DNA of 64,000 bases, taken from contig JAEXCH010000006.1 of NCBI GenBank assembly GCA_023402275.1, positions 20,742 through 84,741 of the forward strand, in the 5' to 3' direction. The DNA comes from Methanobacteriota archaeon. Its GTDB lineage: Archaea > Thermoplasmatota > Thermoplasmata > Methanomassiliicoccales > Methanomethylophilaceae. Position 1 is the stretch's first letter, and the number at the start of each line of letters is the position of its first letter. Positions 37,723-47,652 of the stretch are shown here, piece after piece. A program made the position numbers and the translations under genes. Below the pieces are notes generated by a model. It did not search any database. It was not told the origin of the DNA and saw only the letters and a program-made list of their open reading frames with translations.

Positions 37723-40700
37723 ATGCGCAAATTTGGAATTAGGTCAGCCAAACCCACTACAGATGGGGGCTTCCTGCCGGCATCAGATGACGGCCAGGGG
37801 GTATGGTTCAAGAGAGAATGGCGCCTGATTACACTGTTAGCGATCATGATCGTGGCTTTTGTCATCCGATTCATTTTTGCCTACGGTGTATCCGCTGACA
37901 ACGGTTTTGCTTTGTCAGGCGGAACAGGGGCATCAAGTCACGCTCATATAATCGAAAGCATCCTCAACGGTTCATTCGCGTTCACGGATCCCGCCCTCAA
38001 CTACCCATACGGGGCCGTTAACATCTATCCACCGTTGATGGACTTCATACTTGCAGGTGTGGCAGGGTTGGTTTCCCTGTTCGGAGTATCTGCAGGTACA
38101 GCCGCAGCAGGCACATTGGCGTTCGCAGCGCCGATATTCGCAGCCCTGACATGCTGGCCGGTCTACTTGATAGGAAGGAAGATGTTCAACGACGAGAAGA
38201 TAGGTCTTCTCGCAGCGCTCTTGTACGCATTCTTTGCGCTGATGATCATGACAACTACCTTCTCGAATGGTACCGAGTACGCATTCGTAGGGTTCCTGTT
38301 CGCGTTCATGGTGTACTTCCTGCTAAAAGCGATGGAAGACTGCGACAAGATACAGCCGCATGGGTTCAGAGCTATGCTCGAGAACAGGGCTGTACTGAAG
38401 AACGTGCTCATTGCAGGCATATTGTTCGCAATGATCGCGTTGTCATGGAATCAGTTCAATGTCATACTTCTGATGCTTGTGTTCATGATGGTGGCGCAGG
38501 CATTGGTCGATCGTTTCAGATCAAGGGACATGAAGACGACCGTCGGAATATACTCCGCGGTCATATTGCTGGGAATACTGATCTCAGCACCATACTACAT
38601 ACTCGCGGGCCTGTGGGACCTTGTGTTCTCAGGTCCATTCATAATAGCACTGATGGCGGTCGGTCTCACGCTCTTCTACAGCATGACGACCGAGAGGTCA
38701 TGGGTACTGATGTTGCCCGTTACGATCCTGATCGCAGTTGCGATATTCGTCGTGCTATTCTTTGCAGCACCCGACCTCTTCTCTGCGGTCGTTAACGGGA
38801 ACACAGTATACGCAAGCGGTCTGATGGCGGACCTCGTATCTGTGACAAGACACACATCGATATCATCAATGGCAGCATTCTTCGGATGGGTCACCGTCTG
38901 GCTGCCTCTCGTGATGTTCCTGTACATGGTATACAAGTACCGCAAGAACATGGATTCCAGGAAATACACATTCACAATGTGGTGGATCCTCGTCATGTTC
39001 TGCATCGGATGGTTCTCAACATCATACGCTTCGATAGCCGGAGCAGGATTCGCAGTTGCATCCGCAGCAGTGATCCTGATGGTCATCAGGGCGGTCGATC
39101 TTAAGACATACTTCTCCGACATGAGAGGCAACGGCATCAAGGCAGGTCTCAGAAAGGCCCTCAAACCGATACCGTTGGTAACGACCATCGCTATAGTGGC
39201 TTTGGTCGCAGTTCCAAATGTCGTATACGCAGTGGATGCAAGCATGCCTACAAACTCGGAGAATGACGGATACTTCGGAGGTCTGGGTTACACGATAATG
39301 ACCGACGATGTGAACTCTATCAACAAGATGTGGCACGAGTTCGAGGGAGTCGACAAGGACGGCGCACTCATAACATGGCTCAGCTACTCTACGAATGCAG
39401 TGACGGACGGAGGTTTCAGTTCGGTCACAGATCCATATGGAGGCGGAACATCGGCAATGTCATCGATACTGTTGGCCAGCAGCAGTGCGGCAGCAACAGC
39501 GGCAATGGCGATACGCCTGATGCTTGCGAATGATATTGGATCTTTCAGAGCAGCTATAACAGCGGCCGGTCTCAACTATGACAGGATAGAAGGATACATC
39601 AACGACCCCTCCACAGCAGTGCAGGAGGTCAAGGACGATGTCGATACATACTCTGGAATAAACCCCAATGTGACAGAGGAGAACGCGATCTACCTTGTTC
39701 TGACGAACTACATAACAAACACTATATCGGAGAATCAGGTCAATTCACTCTATGATTCCGTCTGCAACATAAGCGGAGAATCCATAAGATATGTGTCAGT
39801 GGACAGGAGCATGCTTCCGTTGTACTATAATGACGGATCATATTTCGCCAGTGTCGCATACCTTGGAAGCAACACAATGGATGCATACGGAGCACCTGTG
39901 AAATACTTCTCATACAACACCAGCACGGGATATGCGACATACAAGGATCCTTTGTATGACACATTCTTCTGGAAATCCCTGATAGGTATGTCCCCCACAG
40001 CAGCGGGATACACCTCATCCACAGCCTACCTGAATGCTCTTGCATTGAGCGACGGATCCGTTAAGGCTAACCCCGGATACGGACTCGCGAACTACAAGGT
40101 AGTGTACTGGCATGTCATGTACAACCCCGACGATTCCGCAACAGGCGCATCGTCCGGATGGGAGGAGATGGATGCATACGAGGCAATGGCCCTTCAGGAG
40201 GCAGAAGGCGGACTGATCAACTATGTCAACGGAGTCGTTCTCATGGAGTATGATCCGACCCTGACCGAATCAAGGACAGGAACTGTCAACTACACCTCAT
40301 CTGACGGTGTAGTCGGAGCAGAGGGCATACAGGTATCCGTATTCGTCGAGACCGATTACGACAACTCCGGAATAGCAGGGTATGTGAAGAAATCAACAGT
40401 ATTCACAGACGCTAACGGACGCTACACCATATCGGTGCCCAGCAACGCCAACTATTACGTTGTGTTCTCGTCGGGATCGACAACGCTTGCCACTGGATCC
40501 GTGATAAACACGGTCTGGGACAGCATACCTAACGGATACACACTGAACATACCTTCGACATCACTCACAGGAAGTGTCGTTGTAGGCGACGGACTGTATG
40601 GCGAGAAGTCATACGTCATAATGGAAGGGACAGCATCCGGTAAGAAGTATCAGGTGGATGTTTTGAACGGTAACTTCACCGTCAACAACGTACTGCCCGA

Positions 40701-43398
40701 TGTCTACACCGTGACAGTCTACTCTCCGTCAGGAACGACGATAAACAGCAAGACCGTTACCATAAACTCCGGAGCGAACGAGGGTGCACGCATATCCGCG
40801 ACCTCCGGAACAATAACGGTCACTGTAACGGATGTGTTCGGTGCAAAGGCAACGTCGGGAACGATAGTTGCGATGGACTCCACCATAGGTGCGATGTTCA
40901 CTGCACCGATAGAGGAGGGACAGGCGAAGATATCTGTCGTACCGTCAACATACACTGTGTTCGCAACAGGCAACAAGGCATCTGTATCGAACCCGTCTGT
41001 GACAGTTGAGAACAACGGGAACAAATCAGCATCATTATCTGTGTTCGACGCAAGGAACATAAGCGTCTCCGGGGCTCCGTCAGGAACCCTGATATCGATA
41101 ATGTCATACGGTTTCGTATCATCGTCCTCAGTGTCCAACACCTTCTCCGTTCCAACAAGCGGAGGAAGTACGAACGAGACATACACCGCATACGGTGTCA
41201 ATGGTAACACTGTCTATTACGGCGTGTCCAATGGTAACAGCATAGTACTGTCAAGCTCCACGGCCTACAGCATCAAAGGGGTGTTGAAGGACCACGAGGG
41301 AGAGAACCTGACAGGAACTGTATCATTCATAAGCGACAACGGTGCGACCTTCATATTCACATCCAATGAGGATGGGGAGTTCAACGTGAAGCTGCCGGCG
41401 GGAACATACACCATGTATGCATACGGCGGTTCAAGCACGGTCATAAAGAAGGTCACCGTCAACGGCGACTCGGATCTTGGAGATGTATCGACGGTAAAGT
41501 CACGCGATGTGACGATAACCGTCAACTACAGGACCAACATGTCGTCAGGAAGCACCAAGGGAATAGGATTCGTGGATGTGGACCTTGAGTTCACAATGGA
41601 TGGTACTGACTACAAGATGACCGTGAAGACGGATGTCAACGGCAGGGCAGTGTTCCACATACCCGGCGGATATGAGGCTAAAGCATCATCCGCGGGATTC
41701 GACACCTCTGTGTTCCACCTCAAGGAACAGACCGCGACCATATCGTCCGGAACAGGAAGCTATTCCACAACATGGACCTTGGCCGCATCACAGGCAGCTG
41801 ATTCAGAGAAATATGTGAAGATGGTCAGTGTTTCGAACAACATCCCGGTGGAGATAACACTGTACAACAGTTCCTCTACCAAATATGATATAACATCAAC
41901 ATCGAAAGATATCATACCCGGTCAATACACAGCAGTGATCAAGGGAACAACCGGCTACTACTATAACGGTACGATATACATCTATCCGGGTCAGTCAGGC
42001 AACCTGAACATAGACGTTACGAACGTCGTCAGGGTCGAACTCAATGCATCCGATAAGGACGACATAACCGTCGTTGCCATAGATGAGGAGAAGGGAGACT
42101 ACTTCGTCGATCCGGATAACGCTTTGGTATATTACCTTGAGAGAGGCAAGAGCTTCTACTTCATGGCCGTGAGCGGTGCCGAGGGAGAGACGGAGAAGAT
42201 AGCATACGCATCCGTATCCGGTATCAACAGCCCAACCACTCTTGATCTGTCCAATAAGGCAGACAAGGCCACGATAAAGGGATACGCCGGTGTGACCGCG
42301 GACGGAGAGGTCCAGGTCAGGATCGGAAACGCAACGATACCCTTTGAGGTCAAGGACGGATCATTCGAGATAACCGTGCCGACAGGAACCGCACTTCAGT
42401 TCACGGCGAACCTGACCAAGAAGATAGGGGATGTCGAGTACGAGTACTCCGGAACAGCAAGCATGGCCGCTAATGACGTCAAGGATGATGCAGCGATACA
42501 CTTCCCGTCGTTCACTACCGGACAGAGCTCGGATCTGGAGATGTCGGGAAGCGGATTCAACTTCTCGAACGGGAACGGAACATTCACTCTGACCATCAAC
42601 AATACCGAGGATTATGCTGTTACATACATCATAAGGTCAGGATCCGCATGGGTCCTTGACAAGGAATACACGTTGACGGTCAATGCGAACTCATCAGGCA
42701 GCGTACAGATATCCGGATACTATAACCCGGATCTTGTGGGCGCAGGTAATGAGAACCTTTCCGTGATAGTATCATCCATAAACGGTGACAGCAAAGGAAC
42801 GTATGTTATTAGCAGCGAGGCATTCTCTGCGGGCAGCGGAACGGCCACATATGTGGACGTCAGCGGTACCGATAATGCTTATGTTGATGCGGTCAGCGGT
42901 TATGAGTACATGTACGCGGTGACGATAACCAACAACGACAACTTCCTCAAGAGAGCAACGATCAACGCAACGATCAATGACTCAAGCGGCCTTTGGACCC
43001 TCGTGTTCTCCGATGAGAACGGAGGGAACATCTACGCCGGACCTCATGCATATGATGTCAAGGGTTACGGGTCCACTGTGATATACGTCAAGCTGCTCTG
43101 TAAGGATGCATCGTCCACAAGCGTTCCGTCGATCAATGTCACGGTAACACTCGCGACAGGAACCCTCAGCACGAACAGCAGCGGTGTCACCATATCTGGA
43201 AGCACTGCAACGTTCGGAATGACGGCCCAGTCCGCAGAGATGGAATCCGAGGACATGTCGGCATCCGGTGACAACATCTACAACGAGGAAAGTCCGGTGC
43301 CCATAACATCCATAGTGCTTCTGGCGCTGTGTGTTCTGGCCCTGATAGCCATGATATGGCTCGGTATAAAGAAGGGGGTGTTCGTACGCAGAAAGTGA
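37723..43398 (+). CDS. Giant STT3/AglB-like membrane protein with degenerate catalytic motifs
   Basis: 1891 residues, about twice the usual archaeal oligosaccharyltransferase. Residues 25-500 carry about a dozen membrane helices in STT3 order, with the first outer loop ESILNGSFAFTDPALNYPYGAVNIYPPLMDF clearly STT3-like. At the position of WWDYG the sequence is WLSYS (552-556), and the first-loop aspartate motif before the conserved His/Arg reads GASSHAHI. Residues about 560-1855 form a huge outer region of Ser/Thr/Gly-rich beta-sandwich units, several of carboxypeptidase-regulatory type (GVVGAEGIQVSVFVETD, GVLKDHEGENLTGTV). A C-terminal helix (about 1860-1880) and basic tail anchor it. It may be an S-layer-associated paralogue rather than an active transferase. 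Confidence 0.8.
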   Translation: MRKFGIRSAKPTTDGGFLPASDDGQGVWFKREWRLITLLAIMIVAFVIRFIFAYGVSADNGFALSGGTGASSHAHIIESILNGSFAFTDPALNYPYGAVNIYPPLMDFILAGVAGLVSLFGVSAGTAAAGTLAFAAPIFAALTCWPVYLIGRKMFNDEKIGLLAALLYAFFALMIMTTTFSNGTEYAFVGFLFAFMVYFLLKAMEDCDKIQPHGFRAMLENRAVLKNVLIAGILFAMIALSWNQFNVILLMLVFMMVAQALVDRFRSRDMKTTVGIYSAVILLGILISAPYYILAGLWDLVFSGPFIIALMAVGLTLFYSMTTERSWVLMLPVTILIAVAIFVVLFFAAPDLFSAVVNGNTVYASGLMADLVSVTRHTSISSMAAFFGWVTVWLPLVMFLYMVYKYRKNMDSRKYTFTMWWILVMFCIGWFSTSYASIAGAGFAVASAAVILMVIRAVDLKTYFSDMRGNGIKAGLRKALKPIPLVTTIAIVALVAVPNVVYAVDASMPTNSENDGYFGGLGYTIMTDDVNSINKMWHEFEGVDKDGALITWLSYSTNAVTDGGFSSVTDPYGGGTSAMSSILLASSSAAATAAMAIRLMLANDIGSFRAAITAAGLNYDRIEGYINDPSTAVQEVKDDVDTYSGINPNVTEENAIYLVLTNYITNTISENQVNSLYDSVCNISGESIRYVSVDRSMLPLYYNDGSYFASVAYLGSNTMDAYGAPVKYFSYNTSTGYATYKDPLYDTFFWKSLIGMSPTAAGYTSSTAYLNALALSDGSVKANPGYGLANYKVVYWHVMYNPDDSATGASSGWEEMDAYEAMALQEAEGGLINYVNGVVLMEYDPTLTESRTGTVNYTSSDGVVGAEGIQVSVFVETDYDNSGIAGYVKKSTVFTDANGRYTISVPSNANYYVVFSSGSTTLATGSVINTVWDSIPNGYTLNIPSTSLTGSVVVGDGLYGEKSYVIMEGTASGKKYQVDVLNGNFTVNNVLPDVYTVTVYSPSGTTINSKTVTINSGANEGARISATSGTITVTVTDVFGAKATSGTIVAMDSTIGAMFTAPIEEGQAKISVVPSTYTVFATGNKASVSNPSVTVENNGNKSASLSVFDARNISVSGAPSGTLISIMSYGFVSSSSVSNTFSVPTSGGSTNETYTAYGVNGNTVYYGVSNGNSIVLSSSTAYSIKGVLKDHEGENLTGTVSFISDNGATFIFTSNEDGEFNVKLPAGTYTMYAYGGSSTVIKKVTVNGDSDLGDVSTVKSRDVTITVNYRTNMSSGSTKGIGFVDVDLEFTMDGTDYKMTVKTDVNGRAVFHIPGGYEAKASSAGFDTSVFHLKEQTATISSGTGSYSTTWTLAASQAADSEKYVKMVSVSNNIPVEITLYNSSSTKYDITSTSKDIIPGQYTAVIKGTTGYYYNGTIYIYPGQSGNLNIDVTNVVRVELNASDKDDITVVAIDEEKGDYFVDPDNALVYYLERGKSFYFMAVSGAEGETEKIAYASVSGINSPTTLDLSNKADKATIKGYAGVTADGEVQVRIGNATIPFEVKDGSFEITVPTGTALQFTANLTKKIGDVEYEYSGTASMAANDVKDDAAIHFPSFTTGQSSDLEMSGSGFNFSNGNGTFTLTINNTEDYAVTYIIRSGSAWVLDKEYTLTVNANSSGSVQISGYYNPDLVGAGNENLSVIVSSINGDSKGTYVISSEAFSAGSGTATYVDVSGTDNAYVDAVSGYEYMYAVTITNNDNFLKRATINATINDSSGLWTLVFSDENGGNIYAGPHAYDVKGYGSTVIYVKLLCKDASSTSVPSINVTVTLATGTLSTNSSGVTISGSTATFGMTAQSAEMESEDMSASGDNIYNEESPVPITSIVLLALCVLALIAMIWLGIKKGVFVRRK

Positions 43399-44186
43399 TT
43401 TCCGCAATAGCGGTACTGGCATTGGTCCTCACGGCAGGAGCCATCCTGCTCGAGGACTCCTCGGATGTTGACGCTGCAAGCGCCATCATAAAAGGGGACA
43501 CGAACGTAGTCAAGACCAAAGGTACTCTTGAGTATCAGATAATGTTCTACGAGACGGACGATTTCGACACTTTGGAGATAAAGTACTCCGCAGTTCTGAA
43601 GAATAGCAGCGGTACCAATCAGTCAAATGCTGTATCCCCGTCCTCCGGAACACTCACTAATGGTGTAGAGACCACGCTGAAGATCACGGCGCCATCATCA
43701 CCCGGTAAGTACACTCTGGTAGTGACATTCACAGAGAAGATAGACGACGGCGACGAAGTGAAGGTTGAAAGGAGCCAGACAATAACTGTCATGGAACCTA
43801 TAACTCTATCCGCCACCCTCAGGAACAACAGCAACGTGGACTTTGCGGACTTTGCGGTCTACTTCTACGTTGACGGCGAGTTCGTTGAGGGAAGCAAGTC
43901 GCTGATATCCGTGAAGGCAGGAGAGACCACCACCGTAACATACGACTGGGTGGTCGATCCCCTGAACAACGGGAAGCACACCTTCAAGATCGTCGCAGGT
44001 GATGAGAACATCGGGGATTACAAGGACGTCATATTGGGAGGGGAAGGCGAATTCTACGTCGGACACTCGGACTATGGACTTGTGAACATCCTCTTGGGTG
44101 TGTTCTTCATCATAATGCTGATAATCGTGATCTATCTGTACCGCAAGCCGGTGAAGAACTACGGTAAACCAAAATCAAGGCGCTGA
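43356..44186 (+). CDS. Secreted membrane-anchored Ig-like protein coupled to the STT3-like gene
   Basis: 276 residues from the ATG at 43356, which lies 43 nt inside the upstream gene; other starts (for example GTG 43413) are possible. An N-terminal hydrophobic segment (VISAIAVLALVLTAGAIL) resembles a signal peptide. Two beta-sandwich, CARDB/NEW3-like domains follow (GTLEYQIMFYETDD; SATLRNNSNVDFADFAVYFYVDGEFVEG with GETTTVTYDW), then a membrane helix (VNILLGVFFIIMLIIVIYLY) and a basic tail. It is probably exported and anchored outward beside the STT3-like protein. Function unknown. Confidence 0.75.
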   Translation: MARYKEGGVRTQKVISAIAVLALVLTAGAILLEDSSDVDAASAIIKGDTNVVKTKGTLEYQIMFYETDDFDTLEIKYSAVLKNSSGTNQSNAVSPSSGTLTNGVETTLKITAPSSPGKYTLVVTFTEKIDDGDEVKVERSQTITVMEPITLSATLRNNSNVDFADFAVYFYVDGEFVEGSKSLISVKAGETTTVTYDWVVDPLNNGKHTFKIVAGDENIGDYKDVILGGEGEFYVGHSDYGLVNILLGVFFIIMLIIVIYLYRKPVKNYGKPKSRR

Positions 44187-44197
44187 GCGCCTCTTTT
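44178..44197 (+). terminator. Hairpin terminator carrying the stop codon in its loop
   Basis: AGGCGC-TGA-GCGCCT forms a perfect 6-bp stem whose three-base loop is the TGA stop of the preceding gene, followed by TTTTT at 44194-44198 and a second T5 run. Strong intrinsic-type terminator shape. Confidence 0.65.
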
Positions 44198-44214
44198 TAA
44201 ACTTTTTAATAATC

Positions 44215-44799
44215 TTATCTTTTTGAGAAAACGACCGCATTCGTAAGATCGGTCCTTGTCCTTTCCATAACACTTCTTGCGATATCCTGTTTCCTTCTCA
44301 TAGGAAGTACGGCGTCCGGAACATCGATGTCGATGATCGTTCGGTACACCTCCTCCATAATCGAGAATATACCCTTGGCGGCATCCACATCCTCGGACAT
44401 CAACTGGTTCAGGAGTATCCTTCTCATCTCTCCCAATGTATCAGCCAATCCCAACAACCATGCCTCAGGTCTGATGCCCAAAGAATCGAACGAGGGGATG
44501 CTCTCTCCCTTTACAATGGAGTTCAGTATCATGGCCTCTGAGTACTCCATCATGGCATCCTCGACCGGACCTATCCTGATAAGCATGGGATCATCACCAA
44601 GGTCCTTCTTCAGAGAGGAGACCTGATCATTCAATATCCTGCTCTCATCAGCGGGATCGGAACCAGTGTGGATCGCATGGATCATCCTTTTAGATGTCCT
44701 CAAAACATCCCTTGAACGTTTGATGGCATTCTCCCTTCTCAGTTCGATATCCTTCAGTATCTCTGCAGCTTTCCCGGCGGTCTCGGCAAGGTCTTCCAT
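44215..44799 (-). CDS. Translin-family protein
   Basis: 194 residues, all helical by pattern, of the archaeal translin/TRAX family (nucleic-acid binding, possible RNase). Family features: RRENAIKRSRDVLRTSKRMIHAIH, EYSEAMILNSIVKGESIPSFDSL, GLADTLGEMRRILLNQLM and the C-terminal RKQDIARSVMERTRTDLTNAV. Database entries often mislabel the group as haloacid dehalogenase-like. It is the last gene of a truA-proximal minus-strand group. Confidence 0.85.
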   Translation of the reverse strand: MEDLAETAGKAAEILKDIELRRENAIKRSRDVLRTSKRMIHAIHTGSDPADESRILNDQVSSLKKDLGDDPMLIRIGPVEDAMMEYSEAMILNSIVKGESIPSFDSLGIRPEAWLLGLADTLGEMRRILLNQLMSEDVDAAKGIFSIMEEVYRTIIDIDVPDAVLPMRRKQDIARSVMERTRTDLTNAVVFSKR

Positions 44800-44822
44800 G
44801 ACAGTGAATCACATCATGGATA

Positions 44823-45599
44823 TTACAAGGATGTGAAGAACATCTCCTTCAGTTTGCTTCTGAACATCTCCTCGCATATCCTGTCATCGAACATTTCCGC
44901 TGAAGGGACGATGAAATCGATATCCTTGTAATGGACATCCAACAATGTGAGCGAATCAGGACGGGCCAGACCGAATGTTATATCCTTGCCGTTGAGCGCA
45001 TCCTGTATGTCTGACATGCAGGCATCCCCCCTGCCTACCGCAGTGATCGCAGATACTATCCTTCTTATCATGTTCCACAGGTAGTATCTGGCAGCGAAAT
45101 CGATTATGATCATATCGCCTTCTTTTCTGACATCGATCGAATCGATCGTTATGGTGGTCGGCTTACCGTCTGAGCGACAGAATCTCTTGAGATCATGTTC
45201 TCCGACGAACATGGAGGCGCATTCCTTCATTACGGCATGATCCAATCCATAGGATGGCAGTATGTAGCGATATGTCCGAAGGTCCGCATACCTTATTTTG
45301 GTATCCTGGTCTATGACTGCGATACTTCTGTAGAATATGCCTTTGGATATCGCATTGAGGGCTTTCAGAAGAATATGGGGATCCTCTATGCAGCTATTGA
45401 ACGCTGCGACATTCCCAAGTGCATTCACCCCCCTGTCTGTTCTGCTGGCCAGAGTAAGGTCCAACTCCTCAGGGGGTATCTTGCAGATCAACTGCAGATC
45501 GGACAGTATTTCGCCCTCCACCGTTCTGTGGTCAGGCTGTATCTGCGACCCCGAGAATCCCTCGCCCAGATAAGCGATCTTCACTGCGACCCTGATCAT
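44823..45599 (-). CDS. truA: tRNA pseudouridine(38-40) synthase TruA
   Basis: 258 residues. The catalytic aspartate is in LASRTDRGVNALGNVAAF (D55), with YRYILPS and FAARYYLWNMIRRIVSAI matching the family. It converts uridines in the anticodon arm to pseudouridine. The start overlaps the purD stop as ATGA, so it is co-translated with purD. Confidence 0.95.
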   Translation of the reverse strand: MIRVAVKIAYLGEGFSGSQIQPDHRTVEGEILSDLQLICKIPPEELDLTLASRTDRGVNALGNVAAFNSCIEDPHILLKALNAISKGIFYRSIAVIDQDTKIRYADLRTYRYILPSYGLDHAVMKECASMFVGEHDLKRFCRSDGKPTTITIDSIDVRKEGDMIIIDFAARYYLWNMIRRIVSAITAVGRGDACMSDIQDALNGKDITFGLARPDSLTLLDVHYKDIDFIVPSAEMFDDRICEEMFRSKLKEMFFTSL

Positions 45600-46918
45600 G
45601 ATAGCAGGTTCTTGATGCGATCTATCCTTTTCTGGATCAGGTCACGTTTTCCGATATCGTGGCGGACGCATATGGCATCCCCTTCAACGAACTTCAGTGC
45701 ATCCTCACACCTCTGTTCTGCCTCTTCTATCGTCTCTCCTATTCCTACTATACCTATAGATCTGGATGTACCAGTCACCATCTTGCCGTCCTCGGTCATA
45801 TCGACGTTGGCATAGAATATCTCGGCACCGCTCTCTTTAATGGATTCCTCGTCCACGCAGATCTCGTGACCCGATATGGATTCCGTACCATATCCTTCCG
45901 GAACGACATATTTGCAAACGGTGGCAAGAGGTTTGAATTTGACCTCCTCCTTCAACTTGCCTGTGGCCATATCTTTGATTATGGTGACGAAGTCGCTCTC
46001 CAGTATCGGCAGTACGTTCATCGCCTCCGGATCCCCGAATCTGGCGTTTATCTCTATTATCTTAGGGCCTTTATTGGTAAGCATGAACTGTCCGTACATT
46101 GGACCATGGTATGGGCATTCCTCCTGATTCATAGCATCGACTATGCTTCTGAGTATATCCAGTGCTTTGTCGCGTGCATCTGCTGAAACGAAAGGCAGAA
46201 GATGGTCTGCGTCGGAATATGATCCCATTCCGCCGGTATTGGGGCCGACATCTCCCTCGTATGCCCTCTTGTGGTCCTGGACCAACGGCATGGGGGCGAG
46301 ATGTTTACCGTCTACGAATACCATCTGCGTGAACTCCTCTCCTATGGCCTTCTCCTCGATTATGACGCCTTCGGTACCACCTTCGCTTCCAAGCACCTCT
46401 CTGATGTACTCCATCGTCTCCTCGTGGCTGTTCAGATGCTCCCCTTGGACCTTGACGCCCTTTCCGCCTGTGAGGCCTATGGGTTTCACGACTATCTCCG
46501 CGTCCAGTGTCATAAGGTATTTCTCCGCGTCCTCCGCGGTAGTGAATATCGCATAACCCAGATTTCCCTCTATATCATATTTGGAGACCAGTTCCCTCAT
46601 GAATGATTTGGATGTCTCGATCCTTGCCGCATCCTTGGTCGGTGCGGCGCATTTGACGCCGATGTGTTCAAGCGCATCCACAAGTCCGATTTCCAACGGA
46701 GCCTCCGGGCCTATGAATGCGTATCCGACATCATGTTCTATCGCGAATTCGCATATATCGTCAATAAGTCTCTCACTAACAAGTTTGTACGCCTTTGCCC
46801 TTCTTATTATCCCGGGATTGGCGTTCTTCATTACAGAATAGATCTCGGCACCGGAACGATACAATGCTTCTACAGCTGCATGTTCCCGTCCGCCTCCTCC
46901 TACTGTCAGGATCCTCAT
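45596..46918 (-). CDS. purD: Phosphoribosylamine-glycine ligase PurD
   Basis: 440-residue ATP-grasp enzyme making GAR in purine synthesis. Motifs: VGGGGREHAAV at the N terminus, IGPEAPLEIGLVDAL, VVKPIGLTGGKGVKV, QDHKRAYEGDVGPNTGGMGSYSD and EINARFGDPEAMNVLP. A GGTGA ribosome site lies 3 nt before the ATG. It overlaps truA by 4 nt and follows hypB with a 10-bp gap on the same strand. Confidence 0.97.
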   Translation of the reverse strand: MRILTVGGGGREHAAVEALYRSGAEIYSVMKNANPGIIRRAKAYKLVSERLIDDICEFAIEHDVGYAFIGPEAPLEIGLVDALEHIGVKCAAPTKDAARIETSKSFMRELVSKYDIEGNLGYAIFTTAEDAEKYLMTLDAEIVVKPIGLTGGKGVKVQGEHLNSHEETMEYIREVLGSEGGTEGVIIEEKAIGEEFTQMVFVDGKHLAPMPLVQDHKRAYEGDVGPNTGGMGSYSDADHLLPFVSADARDKALDILRSIVDAMNQEECPYHGPMYGQFMLTNKGPKIIEINARFGDPEAMNVLPILESDFVTIIKDMATGKLKEEVKFKPLATVCKYVVPEGYGTESISGHEICVDEESIKESGAEIFYANVDMTEDGKMVTGTSRSIGIVGIGETIEEAEQRCEDALKFVEGDAICVRHDIGKRDLIQKRIDRIKNLLS

Positions 46919-46928
46919 TTTCTCACCT

Positions 46929-47579
46929 TCAGAGTCTGAGCATCGCCATTATCTCGTCGATGCCCTCCCCTGTTCTTGTGCTGCACATGTACATGTTCTT
47001 GAGTCCGCCCGTCAACTGTCTGTAATCATCCATTATGATCTTGGGGTCGACGCCTACGGCATCTGCGATGTCCATCTTGTTGAGCACGGCTACGTCAGAA
47101 TGCAGGAATATGTCATGGTGTTTCCTTACCATGTCGTCCCCTTCTGTCGTGGATATGACAACGACGCGATAATCCGCACCCAGCGGGAAATCCGCAGGAC
47201 ATACAAGATTGCCTACATTCTCTATCAGGATTACATCGTATCCGTTGAGATCGATGGTATCCAGTGCTTTCCTTACAAGATTGGCATCAAGATGGCATTC
47301 ATGGCCGGTATTACAATTGACAGCTTCCAATCCGGAAGCTTTCATCCTCTTCATGTCATCCTCGCCGGTGACGTCCCCCGCTATAGCGCATACTTTGAGG
47401 CCTTTGTCTCTTAATCTCTCGGCCAATTTGATTATAAGGGCGGTCTTTCCGGCTCCGATGGAACCCATGAACTCTATTGTCTTGATACCATGCTCCTTCA
47501 ATAAGCGGTAGTTGGAGTTAGCGATGGTGTTGTTCTCCCTGAGAACATCGTACTCCATCCCCACTTGGACGATGTGCAT
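46929..47579 (-). CDS. hypB: Hydrogenase nickel-incorporation GTPase HypB
   Basis: 216-residue GTPase that delivers nickel to [NiFe]-hydrogenase. P-loop GSIGAGKT (39-46), GHECHLDANLV with conserved Cys/His, ENVGNLVCPADFPLG metal site and NKMDIAD guanine motif. The N-terminal His-rich or CXXCGC nickel-storage region of bacterial HypB is absent, as usual in archaea. Its presence implies a nickel hydrogenase elsewhere in the genome, consistent with a hydrogen-using methanogen. Confidence 0.93.
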   Translation of the reverse strand: MHIVQVGMEYDVLRENNTIANSNYRLLKEHGIKTIEFMGSIGAGKTALIIKLAERLRDKGLKVCAIAGDVTGEDDMKRMKASGLEAVNCNTGHECHLDANLVRKALDTIDLNGYDVILIENVGNLVCPADFPLGADYRVVVISTTEGDDMVRKHHDIFLHSDVAVLNKMDIADAVGVDPKIIMDDYRQLTGGLKNMYMCSTRTGEGIDEIMAMLRL

Positions 47580-47652
47580 AAGGGCAGGATGCGTTCTATG
47601 ATAAAAACACTATCCTTATACATGAGTGAGCACTACGTGAAACCGAGCGATA

